A program made the translations under genes and the position numbers. The notes beneath the pieces were generated by a model. It made no database searches. It saw only the letters and a program-made list of their open reading frames with translations, and was not told the DNA's origin. From the NCBI GenBank assembly GCA_049487715.1, contig CP150546.1, positions 434,001-498,000 on the forward strand: a DNA stretch of 64,000 bases, read 5' to 3'. This document shows, in pieces, positions 7,717 through 17,148 of this stretch. Source of the DNA: Pycnococcus provasolii (lineage: Eukaryota; Chlorophyta; Pseudoscourfieldiophyceae; Pseudoscourfieldiales). Position 1 is the first letter of the stretch; the number at the start of each line of letters is the position of its first letter.

Positions 7717-10700
7717 ATGGCCGTCTCGCCCGCGGCGGTACCATCTTGGCTCTGCGACGAGGATTCCAACGACCGTGAGCACGAGGATCATGATGATGAC
7801 GACAGCCGCACGCTGTACCGCGCCGATCGCCGCCTTCGCCGCGTCGCTGACGCCATTGCTACGGTGCACCCACCACTCACGCTGACATACGTAAGTCTGC
7901 CCCTAACCATTTATGACAGATATAACAACAATCACTAACAACATACCGCGCTAAATAAAACAGATCACGCGTGCAGTAAGTCTACCTCGAACCATCGGTG
8001 GCGGATAAACAATACACACTAACCTAACACAAATAATAAACAAAACAGGTCCTGGCGAACAACAAGCTCACCAATTTGGATGGTATTGATGCTCTCGAGA
8101 ATCTGCGCACGCTCGACGTACGCGACAACGAAATCGCTAATGCGCATGCTCTCATCGAGCCACTTCGAACATGCCACGCGCTACGCATCCTCTTCGCGGC
8201 GCGCTGTGGACGCTGGTGTACCACCTCATCAACATCATCAACAGCGGCGGCGGTGGCGGCTACGTCTTCGCCATTGTCGTCCTCACCATCCTCGGCAATG
8301 TTGAGAAGGAGAACGCCTGTCGTCTCCAGAATGTGCTTTCGTGAACTTCCAGCACTTCGTGAGGTGGACGGACAGGTGAATCCGAATCCACTTTGTGATC
8401 GCGGATGGAGATCTGCACGGTTCCTTTGGCGCATTGCCGGTGTCGGGCCCAACGAGATGTCCGAGATCGACTTCAACGACTGCGATATCTCCACTGAGGA
8501 ATACGCCGTGCTCGTTCGCAGCCTGAGCCACGTGCCAATCCTCCGATTGTGGCTGGCGGAAAACCCAGGGCCACGCCAGCTGCGTTCGTACAGATTATGC
8601 ACGATCGACGCGCTGCCCAGCCTAGAGGCGCTTGACGGCATGCATGTGAGCGCAAATGAGCGCGTGAATGCCAGACGCCAAATGGCAGAGATGCGAACTG
8701 AGGCGATGGCACTTCTCACGCGTCCCATGACGGACGTCGACGGTGCTTGCGCTGCATGGGGTGCAGCCGCACTCAGCGGCGGCGCTGTTGGCTCATCATC
8801 TCCATCACAGCAGCAGCAGGAGGAGGAAGAAATTACATCGCCGCCTTCAATCGCCGTCAATGACGGCGGCGGCGGCGACGACGACGACTTTGACATCATA
8901 TCCTCATCTTCATCACAACCCTCGTCGCCATCTTCTGAATTAAAACATCCGCAGCTGATGCACCGAAAAAGGGTGCCACTTCATCTCGTCGCGAGCGAGG
9001 CTCTGCAGGAGGAATTTATCGCGATGGAGGCTGATGTTGAAGATGCCGGTTGGGCTCTCATGCAGAATGCGCGCGGATTCCTGCTCTACGAAGAGGCTAG
9101 TATTGACGCTGTGTCGGGAAGGCTGAGCGCAAAGTTTGAACAGTTGATCAACTTCATTCAATTCTACGCGCTGGTGATAGGCCTTGACGTGACATGGCCG
9201 CCACTGTGGGCACATCTCAACGGTCGCCAGGACGATAACAGCAGCTTTTCCTGGTCGCGTATCCTCTTTTACGAGCTGCCAATGCTGGACGTCTTCCGCG
9301 ACGGCAGTAGCGATGCCAGCAGAGAAGACAGTGTTTCATCGTGGCGTATCATCGCGTACGTTGCAGCGATGGGAACACTCCCGCTTCTTTTCGTGCTGTA
9401 CAGGTACCCTCGTGCAAGCCACGAGCAGCAACGTCCTCCACCATCAAACTCTACGCCCTCCTCCTCCGGAAGGCTGCACGAACTTTCACCTGGCGCCGAA
9501 AGTGATGCCGCGATCGATGACAGAAGATCTCCCCTGCAATTGACACCGGCGGTGACGGGGACGCGCGCGACGACATCAAACGTTTCGTGCTGCAGCAGTC
9601 TCAAGTCGCTTTGTGAAAGGTGGTTCGGTTACACGCCCGTTCAGCTTCGCAAGCGAATCGTCCTCTTCGCCGTCACGGCGCTGTACATGCCACTCAGCCG
9701 CTGTGCACTACAGCCTTTTTCGCCTCAGTCACCATACGGACCTATTGTGAACGACACAACTGGCGGCGTGCGAATGGTCGCTCTCTGGCCCACGTTATTC
9801 TCTGTCGTGTTTGTGCCGGTGGCGACTTTGGGGGTGCCGCTGCTCTTCGTCGTGCTGGTTCGCAAGGCCACTGACGAGGCGGAGCGCGCCTTCAATTACG
9901 CACAGATGGAGACAGAGCTGAACAACTTGCAATCGTTTCTCGCGCGCATGCCAGGAATGCACGACATGGTGCCAGCTTTTGCACCGACTCCCCGAGGTAG
10001 CGCCGTCGACAGCGTAGTTCGACCTATGCCAATAGAGACAGAACTTACGACCATCGACGTGGTGCCTGGCGGCATCGAAGACAGCTCAGGCTCAGACGAC
10101 TCCGTCATTTCGCAACTTGACGGACGGCGCATCATGGACGAAGAAGCTGCGGTGCAGCACAAGCACAATGCATCCATGACTGAGCTCTTACATGCGCTTG
10201 GTGAGCGGCGAACGGCGCTGCGCATGCTGTACGCAAAAGCTGTACGTGAGTACGTCACGCCGTACCAATATCTCTACCAGGACTACCGCAGAGAATGGAA
10301 GTACTACAAAAGCTTCGTGATGACGCTGAAGCTCGTGCTGCTTGTGATGGCGACGAACGTCGTTCGTTCCACCAAAGGGCAGGGTGGTACGACACCTGTG
10401 ATTGCGTGCACGTTCGCGGCCTGCGTATGTCTGCTTGGCACGGCTACGGCACTACGAGGCCACCCTTTCGAGAGCAGTTCGGAACACATGAGTGAGTGCG
10501 TGTACACGTTCGCTAACGCAATCAACAGCGTAGCGGCGCTTGCCCTCGCAGTGCACTCGCTGATTACGCGCAACGAACCCGTCGCGGGTGGAGTCGTGCT
10601 TACCGCAATACTGGTCTGCACGAACGTGGGAGCGTTGTTGTTCGCCGCAGGTTGCGCTAGTGTGACGCCTATTTTGCGTGTCTGTGCGAAGCGCCGCAAT

Positions 10701-10751
10701 GAGAAAATTCGCGCGGCTGTAGCGCGTGCGCAGGCATCCGCTAGCCCATAA
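7717..10751 (+). CDS. Leucine-rich-repeat protein with polytopic membrane domain
   Basis: Three exons: 7717-7890, 7964-7975 (12 nt) and 8049-10751, giving 962 residues. Both introns are 73 nt, start GTAAG and end ACAG, with CTAAC branch-like sites. The joined sequence reads LTLTY-ITRA-VLANNKLTNLDG followed by IDALENLRTLDVRDNEI, a good LRR with the micro-exon in frame. LRR sequence continues to about residue 240 (LWLAENPGPRQL, IDALPSLEALDGMHV). After a Ser/Glu/Asp-rich linker come about eight hydrophobic segments: FIQFYALVIGLDVTW, IIAYVAAMGTLPLLFVLY, IVLFAVTALYMPL, TLFSVVFVPVATLGVPLLFV, FVMTLKLVLLVMATNVV, IACTFAACVCLLGTA, INSVAALALAVHSLI and VVLTAILVCTNVGALLFAA. The YLYQDYRREWKYYK stretch before a membrane segment recalls algal TRP-like or sensor proteins. 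No function is assigned. It starts only 86 bp after the WD40 gene. Confidence 0.8.
7964..7975 (+). other. 12-nt micro-exon (ATCACGCGTGCA)
   Basis: Flanked by AAAACAG and GTAAGT. It encodes Ile-Thr-Arg-Ala in phase 0 and completes the first leucine-rich repeat (LTLTYITRAVLANNKL). Skipping it would keep the frame and delete four residues, so both isoforms would be translatable. Confidence 0.75.
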
Positions 10752-10813
10752 ATGGAATCGGAGAACTTGTTATACTTGTTACCAGTAACACTTACTCTTT
10801 GTTTCATGCATCT

Positions 10814-11395
10814 TCAGAACAGAGGCGACGCTTCATTTGCGCTGCTCTCGTCCTCAAGCAAGTACAGCTCATATTCCGAGTCTGGTGGGAAGGCGAGGTA
10901 TGCGCGACCTCCTGCGTTCGCCATGGCTATGGATAGGTCGTCAGGCACAACAGCCTCCACGGTTCCCTTGTATGCGATAGTGTCTTGTTCTTCTCCTTCG
11001 CAAACCGGCTCAGAGCGGTGCAGAAGGACGTAGAGAGCCTGCGCGTTGTTATCGGCGCCGGGTGCTTCCTTGCGCACGAGTCTGAACTCCGACCCTCCGT
11101 TGACGCATGGCGTTTGGTATTCGACGGAGACTGTGACCACCCCTTCCGCCCACCTTGGCTCTCCCCCATCTTCGACGTTGATTTTGTACAGAGCCCCAAA
11201 CATCTTCGCGAACGACTCCTTTGTGCATTGCTTTCCTTCGGCCGCAAGCCCGGCAGGCGAAGAAGAAGACTCAATTACGTTGTCAGCCTCAATGACGCGT
11301 GCGGCGGACACCGCGGTGAGAGGTGCGTGAGAGGCCACGAAAGCAAGCACTGAAAGCACGAGAATCACAGGGCGAGCGTTGAGCATGGTCTTCAT
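10814..11395 (-). CDS. Small secreted or lumenal protein, unknown function
   Basis: 193 residues from the ATG at 11395. The first 27 residues are a clear signal peptide: MKTMLNARPVILVLSVLAFV, then ASHAPLTAVSA with AxA-type cleavage. The mature part has three cysteines spread along it (KQCTKES, QTPCVNGG, EPVCEGEE) and ends YELYLLEDESSANEASPLF. FAKMFGALYKINVEDGGEPR and VVTVSVEYQTP suggest a beta-rich fold. No family is recognised. It converges on the LRR membrane-protein gene, the two stops being 62 bp apart. Unknown, but a real gene judging by signal peptide, length and codon use. Confidence 0.6.
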   Translation of the reverse strand: MKTMLNARPVILVLSVLAFVASHAPLTAVSAARVIEADNVIESSSSPAGLAAEGKQCTKESFAKMFGALYKINVEDGGEPRWAEGVVTVSVEYQTPCVNGGSEFRLVRKEAPGADNNAQALYVLLHRSEPVCEGEEQDTIAYKGTVEAVVPDDLSIAMANAGGRAYLAFPPDSEYELYLLEDESSANEASPLF

Positions 11396-11807
11396 TGTAC
11401 AACTAACCAGAATTCGCCTCCACCTGGGCCGCAAGATGACGCGGGTGCAATGATGAAATGATGAAATGATGAAGGGCCGCAAGTGGCAACTGCAAGTGGC
11501 AAGGCAGCAAGGCGAAGGGAGAAGGGAGACCACGACGTCACGTGATTCTTGAGGAAGGATGGATCCCCATCCAAAAGTAGTCTCAAAAATAAACACCCGG
11601 GATCCCCTGCAATAATGACTGCATGGACTTGAGAAGGCCGGAAGGGAAGGGAACTGGGAAGGGAATGCAAGTCCTTAGGTGAATGAACTGCGTTGCGTTT
11701 TGAAAAAGGACAAGTTCATAGACTACTGTAAGTCGCAGGTCAGACAAAAGCAAGAGGCCAAAGCAAAAGCAGAAGGGGAGGGAGGAGGGCGGAAACCAGC
11801 TTGCCTG

Positions 11808-11962
11808 TGAGGTGAGGTGAGGTGGTCCGGTAGGTGAGGTGGTCCGGTGAGGTGGTGAGGTGGTGGAATGAGGTGAGGTGAGGTGGTGAGGTGACTAGGT
11901 GAGGTGGTCCGGTGAGGTGGTGAGGTGAGGTGAGGTGGGTGAGGTGAGGTGAGGTGAGGTGG
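11808..11962. repeat. GGTGA/GGTCC minisatellite
   Basis: About 155 bp of GGTGA pentamers broken by GGTCC and TGGTGA variants (GAGGTGGTCCGGTGAGGTGG recurring). All minus-strand frames across it read as Thr/Ser/Pro/His repeats. The rest of the 11396-12234 gap has short repeats such as ATGATGAA at 11453-11475 and GGGAAGGGAA at 11640-11665, and no gene. Confidence 0.9.
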
Positions 11963-12234
11963 TCCTGCTGAATGAAGGAATGGGCCTGCTGAACTTCCCC
12001 CCCGAACGAATATTCGCTCATCATGATCATCCCTTGCAAGCCTTTCAAGGCAACTCCCTTGCAAGGAAACTCCCGCCTTAATGAATGAGGACTTAGTCGT
12101 AGGAAGGATTCAAACTCGTCTTTTTTCAATTTCGTGTCCTTAAGTCCATTTCCTGGGTTTTTTAGTAACCTTAAAGTTGGCCTTAATAACGCGTGTTTTT
12201 GTTTGTTTTTGTTTGTTTGTTTTTGAACTTATCA

Positions 12235-14076
12235 ATGCGCGCGCACCAGGTGGCTGCTGAGCTTGAGCAGAACTACGCCTTGTGTGTTGACGCGCAAAAA
12301 CAACTGCAAGACACGCTCGCCAAGCGAGTTAGCACGCTATGGGCGGCCGTCGAAAAAGCGGCGTCCGCGAACGAACTCGCGCAACTCACGGGAACCGTCG
12401 GAAAACTCGTTGACGAGCAGAATGCGCTCAAAACAACAATCAAAGAAAAGTGGGGCGCGGAAAATATGGCGGTACCCACCAAGCCTATCACAGCGGGCGG
12501 TGCGGGCATACGAATCGGAAAGAACGACGACGACATCGAAGACTCGGCGAGAGAGGGAAGTGGCTCCTCAGCATCAACACCAAGCGAGAAGAGCGCGGCG
12601 CCCTACACCGCGCCGCCGGACGTGCCCAAGCTGAACCTCGACGCCGTACACAGCCGAGGCGAACAAGTGGCGACTCTCGAGCAGCAGCAGCTGCTGCTGC
12701 AGTCAGATTCGGACGCTCACAGCAAAACGCTCAACGACGTGATTGCGCGCCTCGAAAGGCTCGAAGCGGTCACGGGCACGGAGGAGCGCGTGCAGACACT
12801 CGAAGTGGGCGCCGAATCAGTGTCTGCACGCCTCGAGGACTTGGAGGCGCGCACATCTGCGTTGTTCGAAGAGGCTGCGGCCAAGGAAAATGTGCCCACA
12901 CCGGCGGATAAGACGAGGCAGATGCTGCAGGGCACGATGGACGACGTCGAGGACGTGCGTGTTGCGCACATGATGCTCGAGTCGTTCTGCCGCAAGGAGG
13001 TGGGTCAACTCACCAAGGATGTCGCTGCAATCGCCGCGGCGGTTGACAGTATGCGCGAAGCTGCCGAATCAAGGGAGGCTGCACGCGCTTCGCCGCCGCG
13101 CGCACCCGCGGCTGGTGCCGCCGAGGTTGCGGACGCCGCCGCGGTGGGAGCCGTGCCAACGAGTGAATTGCCGAGCCCAGCGCACTCGCAGGCACAGCAG
13201 GGGGTTGGCGAACGCAACGCTCCGTCGGTGGGCGTGCGTGGCCTGCGCAATCTTCGACGAGAGCGCTCCAGCAGCGCGGACGGGCGCACGGATACGGCGA
13301 ACGTGCACTTCGCGTCATATGAACACCCTTCGCCGCCCGCACGTCCCACTTGCGTGCCCGGCGATGTGATGGAGATTGTGGGCATCGGTGCAACGAGTCC
13401 CACCGACCCGAGCAGGCTGGGAGCAGCAGCTCAGGTGAGTCCAGCCCTGAACGTGTCACCCGTTGTGCTCAAGAGCAGGCAACGCGGCACAGCACAGGAT
13501 GCCACGCGCGGTGGCGCTTCTGCATACCTCGCTTCGGTCGTCGCGACGCCGCCGAGACGCAGTTCTTCAGAGGGCTCTGGCACGGCGACGAATCTGCTCG
13601 AGCAATTCGAAAACCAAGGCCAGGGAACTCATCCCCTTGTCTCAGGAACGGGAGGCAAGCTGGTTCCGTCGCGAGGGACACCACTTTCGGCGTCGACGCA
13701 GCGCCCACCGAGCCGAGCCGATGGTAAGGCGGAGACACACGAGTCGCCTGGACACCGTGCGGCTGCATCGGCGGCTGCATCGGCGGCTTCCGCGGAGAAG
13801 CCCAAGGCATCTCCGGGTGCTGCCGTTGCGGCTTCGGCAATTGCCTCAACAAAGCGCGGGTCATTGGCAGCGGCTGCGCCACGCCCTGATCGCTCGGCGG
13901 TGCGTGCCCGAAGGCTGTTCCGCCCTCCCACGAGTGGGTCCGTCTCCTCCTCCTCCGACGGCTTGACTGGTGTTGGCCCGCGGGCTCCTCAACCACCCAG
14001 TGGGCCACGGCGAGCAAGTGCATTTCGCGGCCGAGTAGGCGCAGCGCCTCGCCCGAATAGCGCATTTTCGCGATGA
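12235..14076 (+). CDS. Coiled-coil protein with Ser/Ala/Pro-rich C-terminus
   Basis: 613 residues from the ATG at 12235. Residues 1-80 and about 140-290 look like alpha-helical coiled coil (AAELEQNYALCVDAQKQLQD, LNDVIARLERLEAV, VSARLEDLEARTSALFEEAA, KEVGQLTKDVAAIAAAV). The rest is low-complexity Ala, Ser, Pro and Arg with many SP and TP sites, probably disordered. No known domain. The T-rich tract at 12194-12226 followed by GCGCACCAG|GTGG at 12241-12251 resembles an intron 3' end, so the true start may lie in an unseen upstream exon. The family is not recognised; a cytoskeletal or basal-body role would be a guess. Confidence 0.65.
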   Translation: MRAHQVAAELEQNYALCVDAQKQLQDTLAKRVSTLWAAVEKAASANELAQLTGTVGKLVDEQNALKTTIKEKWGAENMAVPTKPITAGGAGIRIGKNDDDIEDSAREGSGSSASTPSEKSAAPYTAPPDVPKLNLDAVHSRGEQVATLEQQQLLLQSDSDAHSKTLNDVIARLERLEAVTGTEERVQTLEVGAESVSARLEDLEARTSALFEEAAAKENVPTPADKTRQMLQGTMDDVEDVRVAHMMLESFCRKEVGQLTKDVAAIAAAVDSMREAAESREAARASPPRAPAAGAAEVADAAAVGAVPTSELPSPAHSQAQQGVGERNAPSVGVRGLRNLRRERSSSADGRTDTANVHFASYEHPSPPARPTCVPGDVMEIVGIGATSPTDPSRLGAAAQVSPALNVSPVVLKSRQRGTAQDATRGGASAYLASVVATPPRRSSSEGSGTATNLLEQFENQGQGTHPLVSGTGGKLVPSRGTPLSASTQRPPSRADGKAETHESPGHRAAASAAASAASAEKPKASPGAAVAASAIASTKRGSLAAAAPRPDRSAVRARRLFRPPTSGSVSSSSDGLTGVGPRAPQPPSGPRRASAFRGRVGAAPRPNSAFSR

Positions 14077-14228
14077 TTATGTTTGCGTATGCACGAGGCT
14101 TTTTTTTTGTTTATCTCGTTCTTCAAATGAGATGGGAGTATTAATGAAACTTGTTCTTTTCTGTAACCTACAAGAGAAGAGAACTACCACGAATTTAAAG
14201 CTACAACCCCAAAACGAACCACCTCATA

Positions 14229-14783
14229 TCAGCGTGCCGTGGCACTGCTCACCGTGGCAGTCGTCGGGGAATGGGTACGTGTTGGGCACGATCGAAACCT
14301 CCGTCGTGAATTCAAGCTGGCCATCGATCCCAATGGGCCAGTCACGAAGAGCGCGCCGACGAGCGGATGCGGTCGTGCGAGGTGGCCTCGGCGGGCCTTT
14401 GTAACACTCTGGCTGACGTCTGCATCGGTGAGCCACTTCTGCGACGTCATGTTCAGGACGTACCCTTGCCACTTGACTCCACTGAGAATGTCTCGTCCGG
14501 ACATTGTGTGGTCGGCGAGGTGCTCATAGTGGCAGTATCCGTCGTCTTGGTCGACGTATTGTTGCAAGGCGTCAATGGGCGACGAAGGTTGTTGTTGTTG
14601 TTGTTGTTGTTGCGAAGAAGAGGGAGTGGGAAGAGACGACGGCGTCTTCTCGACGAAGTGGCGGGAGAGTGCGAGTGTGCAAGGTAGTGCAAGGAGTATT
14701 ATTATTGTTGAAATAGTTAGCACTGCAAGGAGTCCATTACGGCGCGAGCACACAGCGGCACAGCGGCCAAGCGGCATGGGCAT
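14229..14783 (-). pseudogene. PhoPQ-activated/AprA-family fragment with signal anchor
   Basis: The ATG at 14783 starts a basic stretch and a hydrophobic anchor (LLAVLTISTIIILLALPCTL). A poly-Gln run follows, then a block matching the N-terminus of the PhoPQ-activated pathogenicity-related/AprA family: IDALQQYVDQDDGYCHYEHL and WQGYVLNMTSQKWLTDADVS (family pattern: LDxYVxxPDxxYxY and GYxxxLTSQxWLT). After this the frame turns to Arg-rich sequence and stops at 14229, where family members continue for 300 or more residues with the alpha/beta-hydrolase core. The last 40 codons of another minus frame (EVSIVPNTYPFPDDCHG) look more protein-like, hinting at a frameshift. It is a truncated or broken gene, or a gene whose remaining exons I cannot find. 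An upstream ATG at 14891 is possible. Confidence 0.5.
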
Positions 14784-14891
14784 GGCCAAAATAACGGCTG
14801 CGAGACGAGAAAGAGACGAGCCGCTATTCCGTGTGTGACTGACGCAGTGCAGTGTATGTATACGTGGCTGATGGCTGTTGTAGAGGTACAT

Positions 14892-16259
14892 ACCTTTACC
14901 ACCCTCACAGCCTGGTGTTGTGTCGAGGTCGAGCGAGCAAGTCCATGACGGTTCACGCTTTTACAGTTTCATTTTTGCACCTCGTTGTGCCACCGTGCCA
15001 CGAGCTTGATGAGTTCTTCACCCTTTCACAGACTGTGTTGGTGTTGGTGTTGACCATGGCACCACGTTTTCTCGTTTCCATGGGCAGAGATGTTTTTACC
15101 CCATTTTCCCAACACTCAAGAGAAGAAGGAAGTTCCAGCACACAGACTCTCAAGTGCTCTTATTTTGATGGGGATACCTCTTCCCTGGCATTGACAGTCG
15201 AGAACATCCGCTGGCCGAGAACAGCCGAGAACACGACTTCGCGGGGCAACGAAGTCGGGCTCGCGAGACGACGTTGCAACTTGCAACCTCGTTGCAACTC
15301 GCATGACTTGTCGATGAGAAGTTGCGAAGTGCTTGAACCGAATACCTCCGGTTAAGAATACCGATGCTTGTCGTCAAGACTCAAGGCAAGCAAGCCATGC
15401 TTCGTGCGACCTCCCTCTTCGTGCCCCTAGGAAGTACCCAACCTAAAAAGCATGATTCCACTCACGACGCTTCCTGAGAAGTGCGCCGCCTGACACCTGA
15501 GGCTCGGAAAAAACAAGCGTAAAACATGCCACAGCCCTCACAGTAAAGTAAAGTCGAGTTGCAACACCCGTCTAAAACAGAACCGCAGGCCGCAAGGCGC
15601 AACCACCACCTGGATGAACACCAGGTAAAACCAAACCAAAACGGGAGCCCGATCCCGAACCCGAACTCTCGAGCCTGGAGGAGTTATTTGGGGATCCTCT
15701 TCTTGAACTCTTCTCCGAACTTCGGGATGCCCCCGCCGGCTGGGCCTCTGCCTCTGGGCGAGGGTTTTTTTTGTTGGCCCAAGGGTTTCTTTTCACCTGA
15801 GCCGTTCACAGCCCTTCGTTCTTGTGAATTGCGGTGCGCCCTTCTAGAGTGTGGCCTCTAGCAATGGCGTCTTCACATGGCTTAGTAGGTCTCTTGGCTC
15901 TTCCGGCGCGGTCGTGGAGGTATGGTAGTGGTATGGTGCAGTGCTTGGGTGCTTCTTCGTGTATGGTGCCTAGCACTTCGGTGCCTGGTGTGGGTGTGGG
16001 CGCATCTGCAAACAAGGGTTCTGCTCACAAGGGTTTTCTTCAAGGGCAAACAAGGGATTTCACAGCGGTGGCGGCAGTTGCAGTTGACGCGGCGCCGCTC
16101 CGGGCAATGACGGTACGTTTGACGAGAAACGTAGGGAGGTGGGGAGGGCGTGGCGAGGCGCGCGCGCACGTGCGCGTTATGACGAAGAAATGCGGTGGAG
16201 GTGGGTCGCACGTGTGGTTGACACAGGTGGCGGGCGGGCGTCGGTGGTAGGCTCATAAG
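14892..16259. other. Intergenic region without a recognisable gene
   Basis: Nearly 1.4 kb with only short frames of biased composition. It holds GTTGGTGTTGGTGTTG (15032), direct repeats around GTTGCAACTTGCAACCTCGT (15274-15297), and GGTGGGGAGGGCGTGGCGAG near 16140. Nothing convincing on either strand. It could contain the upstream exon or promoter of COX5B. Confidence 0.5.
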
Positions 16260-16805
16260 ATGTCCACCACTTTTGCGTCCCAAGCGCATGTACTTGCTTG
16301 TTGCAACAAAAACACACAAAACGCGACTTCTGTGTGTTCAGGAAATCGCCTTCCGCGAGCTCAACAAAACGAAAACCTTGCACAAGCTCACACAACCACC
16401 ACCTCCCAACCCAAATTCACTCGCTGCACACACGCACAGGGAGCCATTGTGACGCGCGGATTTGCGGCGGATGCGCCCGCAAAAGGAAACCCGGATGGAC
16501 TTGCCTTGGATGCTGACGGCGTGGACATGGAGCACGCAACGGGCTTGGAAAAAATTGAGCTCGAGCACCCCACCGTGTTCGAGGATGACTACGCGTGGAT
16601 CCACAGCACAGAGGACGGAACGCCGGAGAATCCCATCACCGTCACGAGCCGTTTCCCTCAGCGCATTGTTGGAGTGACCGACCCGGAGGATGAAAGCATC
16701 GTGCTCTGGGGAACCATCAAAGAGGGCGAGCCGCCGCGCCAGCTCATTGAAGGTGGCGAGTACTTCGTGCTGGAAAGGATCGGAGGAGGAGATGACCACC
16801 ACTGA
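16260..16805 (+). CDS. COX5B: Cytochrome c oxidase subunit 5B (Vb), zinc ligands absent
   Basis: 181 residues. Nuclear-encoded subunit of mitochondrial complex IV on the matrix side. The N-terminal 70 residues are a likely presequence ending VTRGFAADAP. The mature part aligns with animal COX5B in order: ATGLEKIELEHP, DGTPENPITVTS, QRIVGVTDPEDES, IVLWGTIKEGEPP and EYFVLERIGG, equivalent to ATGLER, GTREDPN, KRIVGC, VVWFWLHKGEAQRC and HYKL. The four Cys that bind zinc in bovine COX5B (the RIVGCxC and CPRC pairs) are replaced: RIVGVT, and RQLIEGG where CPRCGA is expected. The start is uncertain: the first 27 codons may be intronic, with TGTGTTCAG|G at 16333-16342 as a possible acceptor. Confidence 0.8.
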   Translation: MSTTFASQAHVLACCNKNTQNATSVCSGNRLPRAQQNENLAQAHTTTTSQPKFTRCTHAQGAIVTRGFAADAPAKGNPDGLALDADGVDMEHATGLEKIELEHPTVFEDDYAWIHSTEDGTPENPITVTSRFPQRIVGVTDPEDESIVLWGTIKEGEPPRQLIEGGEYFVLERIGGGDDHH

Positions 16806-17148
16806 TCACAAACTGATAAGTCGGCCATAACGAACGAACGGCGGGTGGGACGGCAACTTTGGAACTAAGATCGCTCATTCAGTAATGGATCTAATGGATC
16901 TACGTTTACCATTCACACCATTCACAGCAGCGCGTTTTTTTGTACGCGGCGCTGATGATTTCGAAGAAACTGTAGGTCGCGGGAGAGCTCCGCTTGCGAC
17001 TTGTTGTCGTTGTTGTCGTCGCCATCGCTACCAACCGTGCAACAACACGATGGCTGAAGAGTCACACTACCTAGAAGTGTCTAAGGGAGTCCAATTTGTG
17101 GGAAAAGGAGCTGTCTTGGAGTTGAGGCTTGCAATTATGTAGACTACT
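16806..17148. other. Intergenic gap between convergent genes
   Basis: 343 bp between the stops of COX5B and the ABC transporter. A copy of the recurrent motif TAGACTAC is at 17140-17147, at the end of the transporter gene. No gene seen. Confidence 0.5.

Noticed and set aside
14575-14616. GTT/CAA run as a possible regulatory repeat
   Set aside because: On the minus strand it encodes the poly-Gln of the PhoPQ/AprA-family fragment, so it is a coding trinucleotide repeat.
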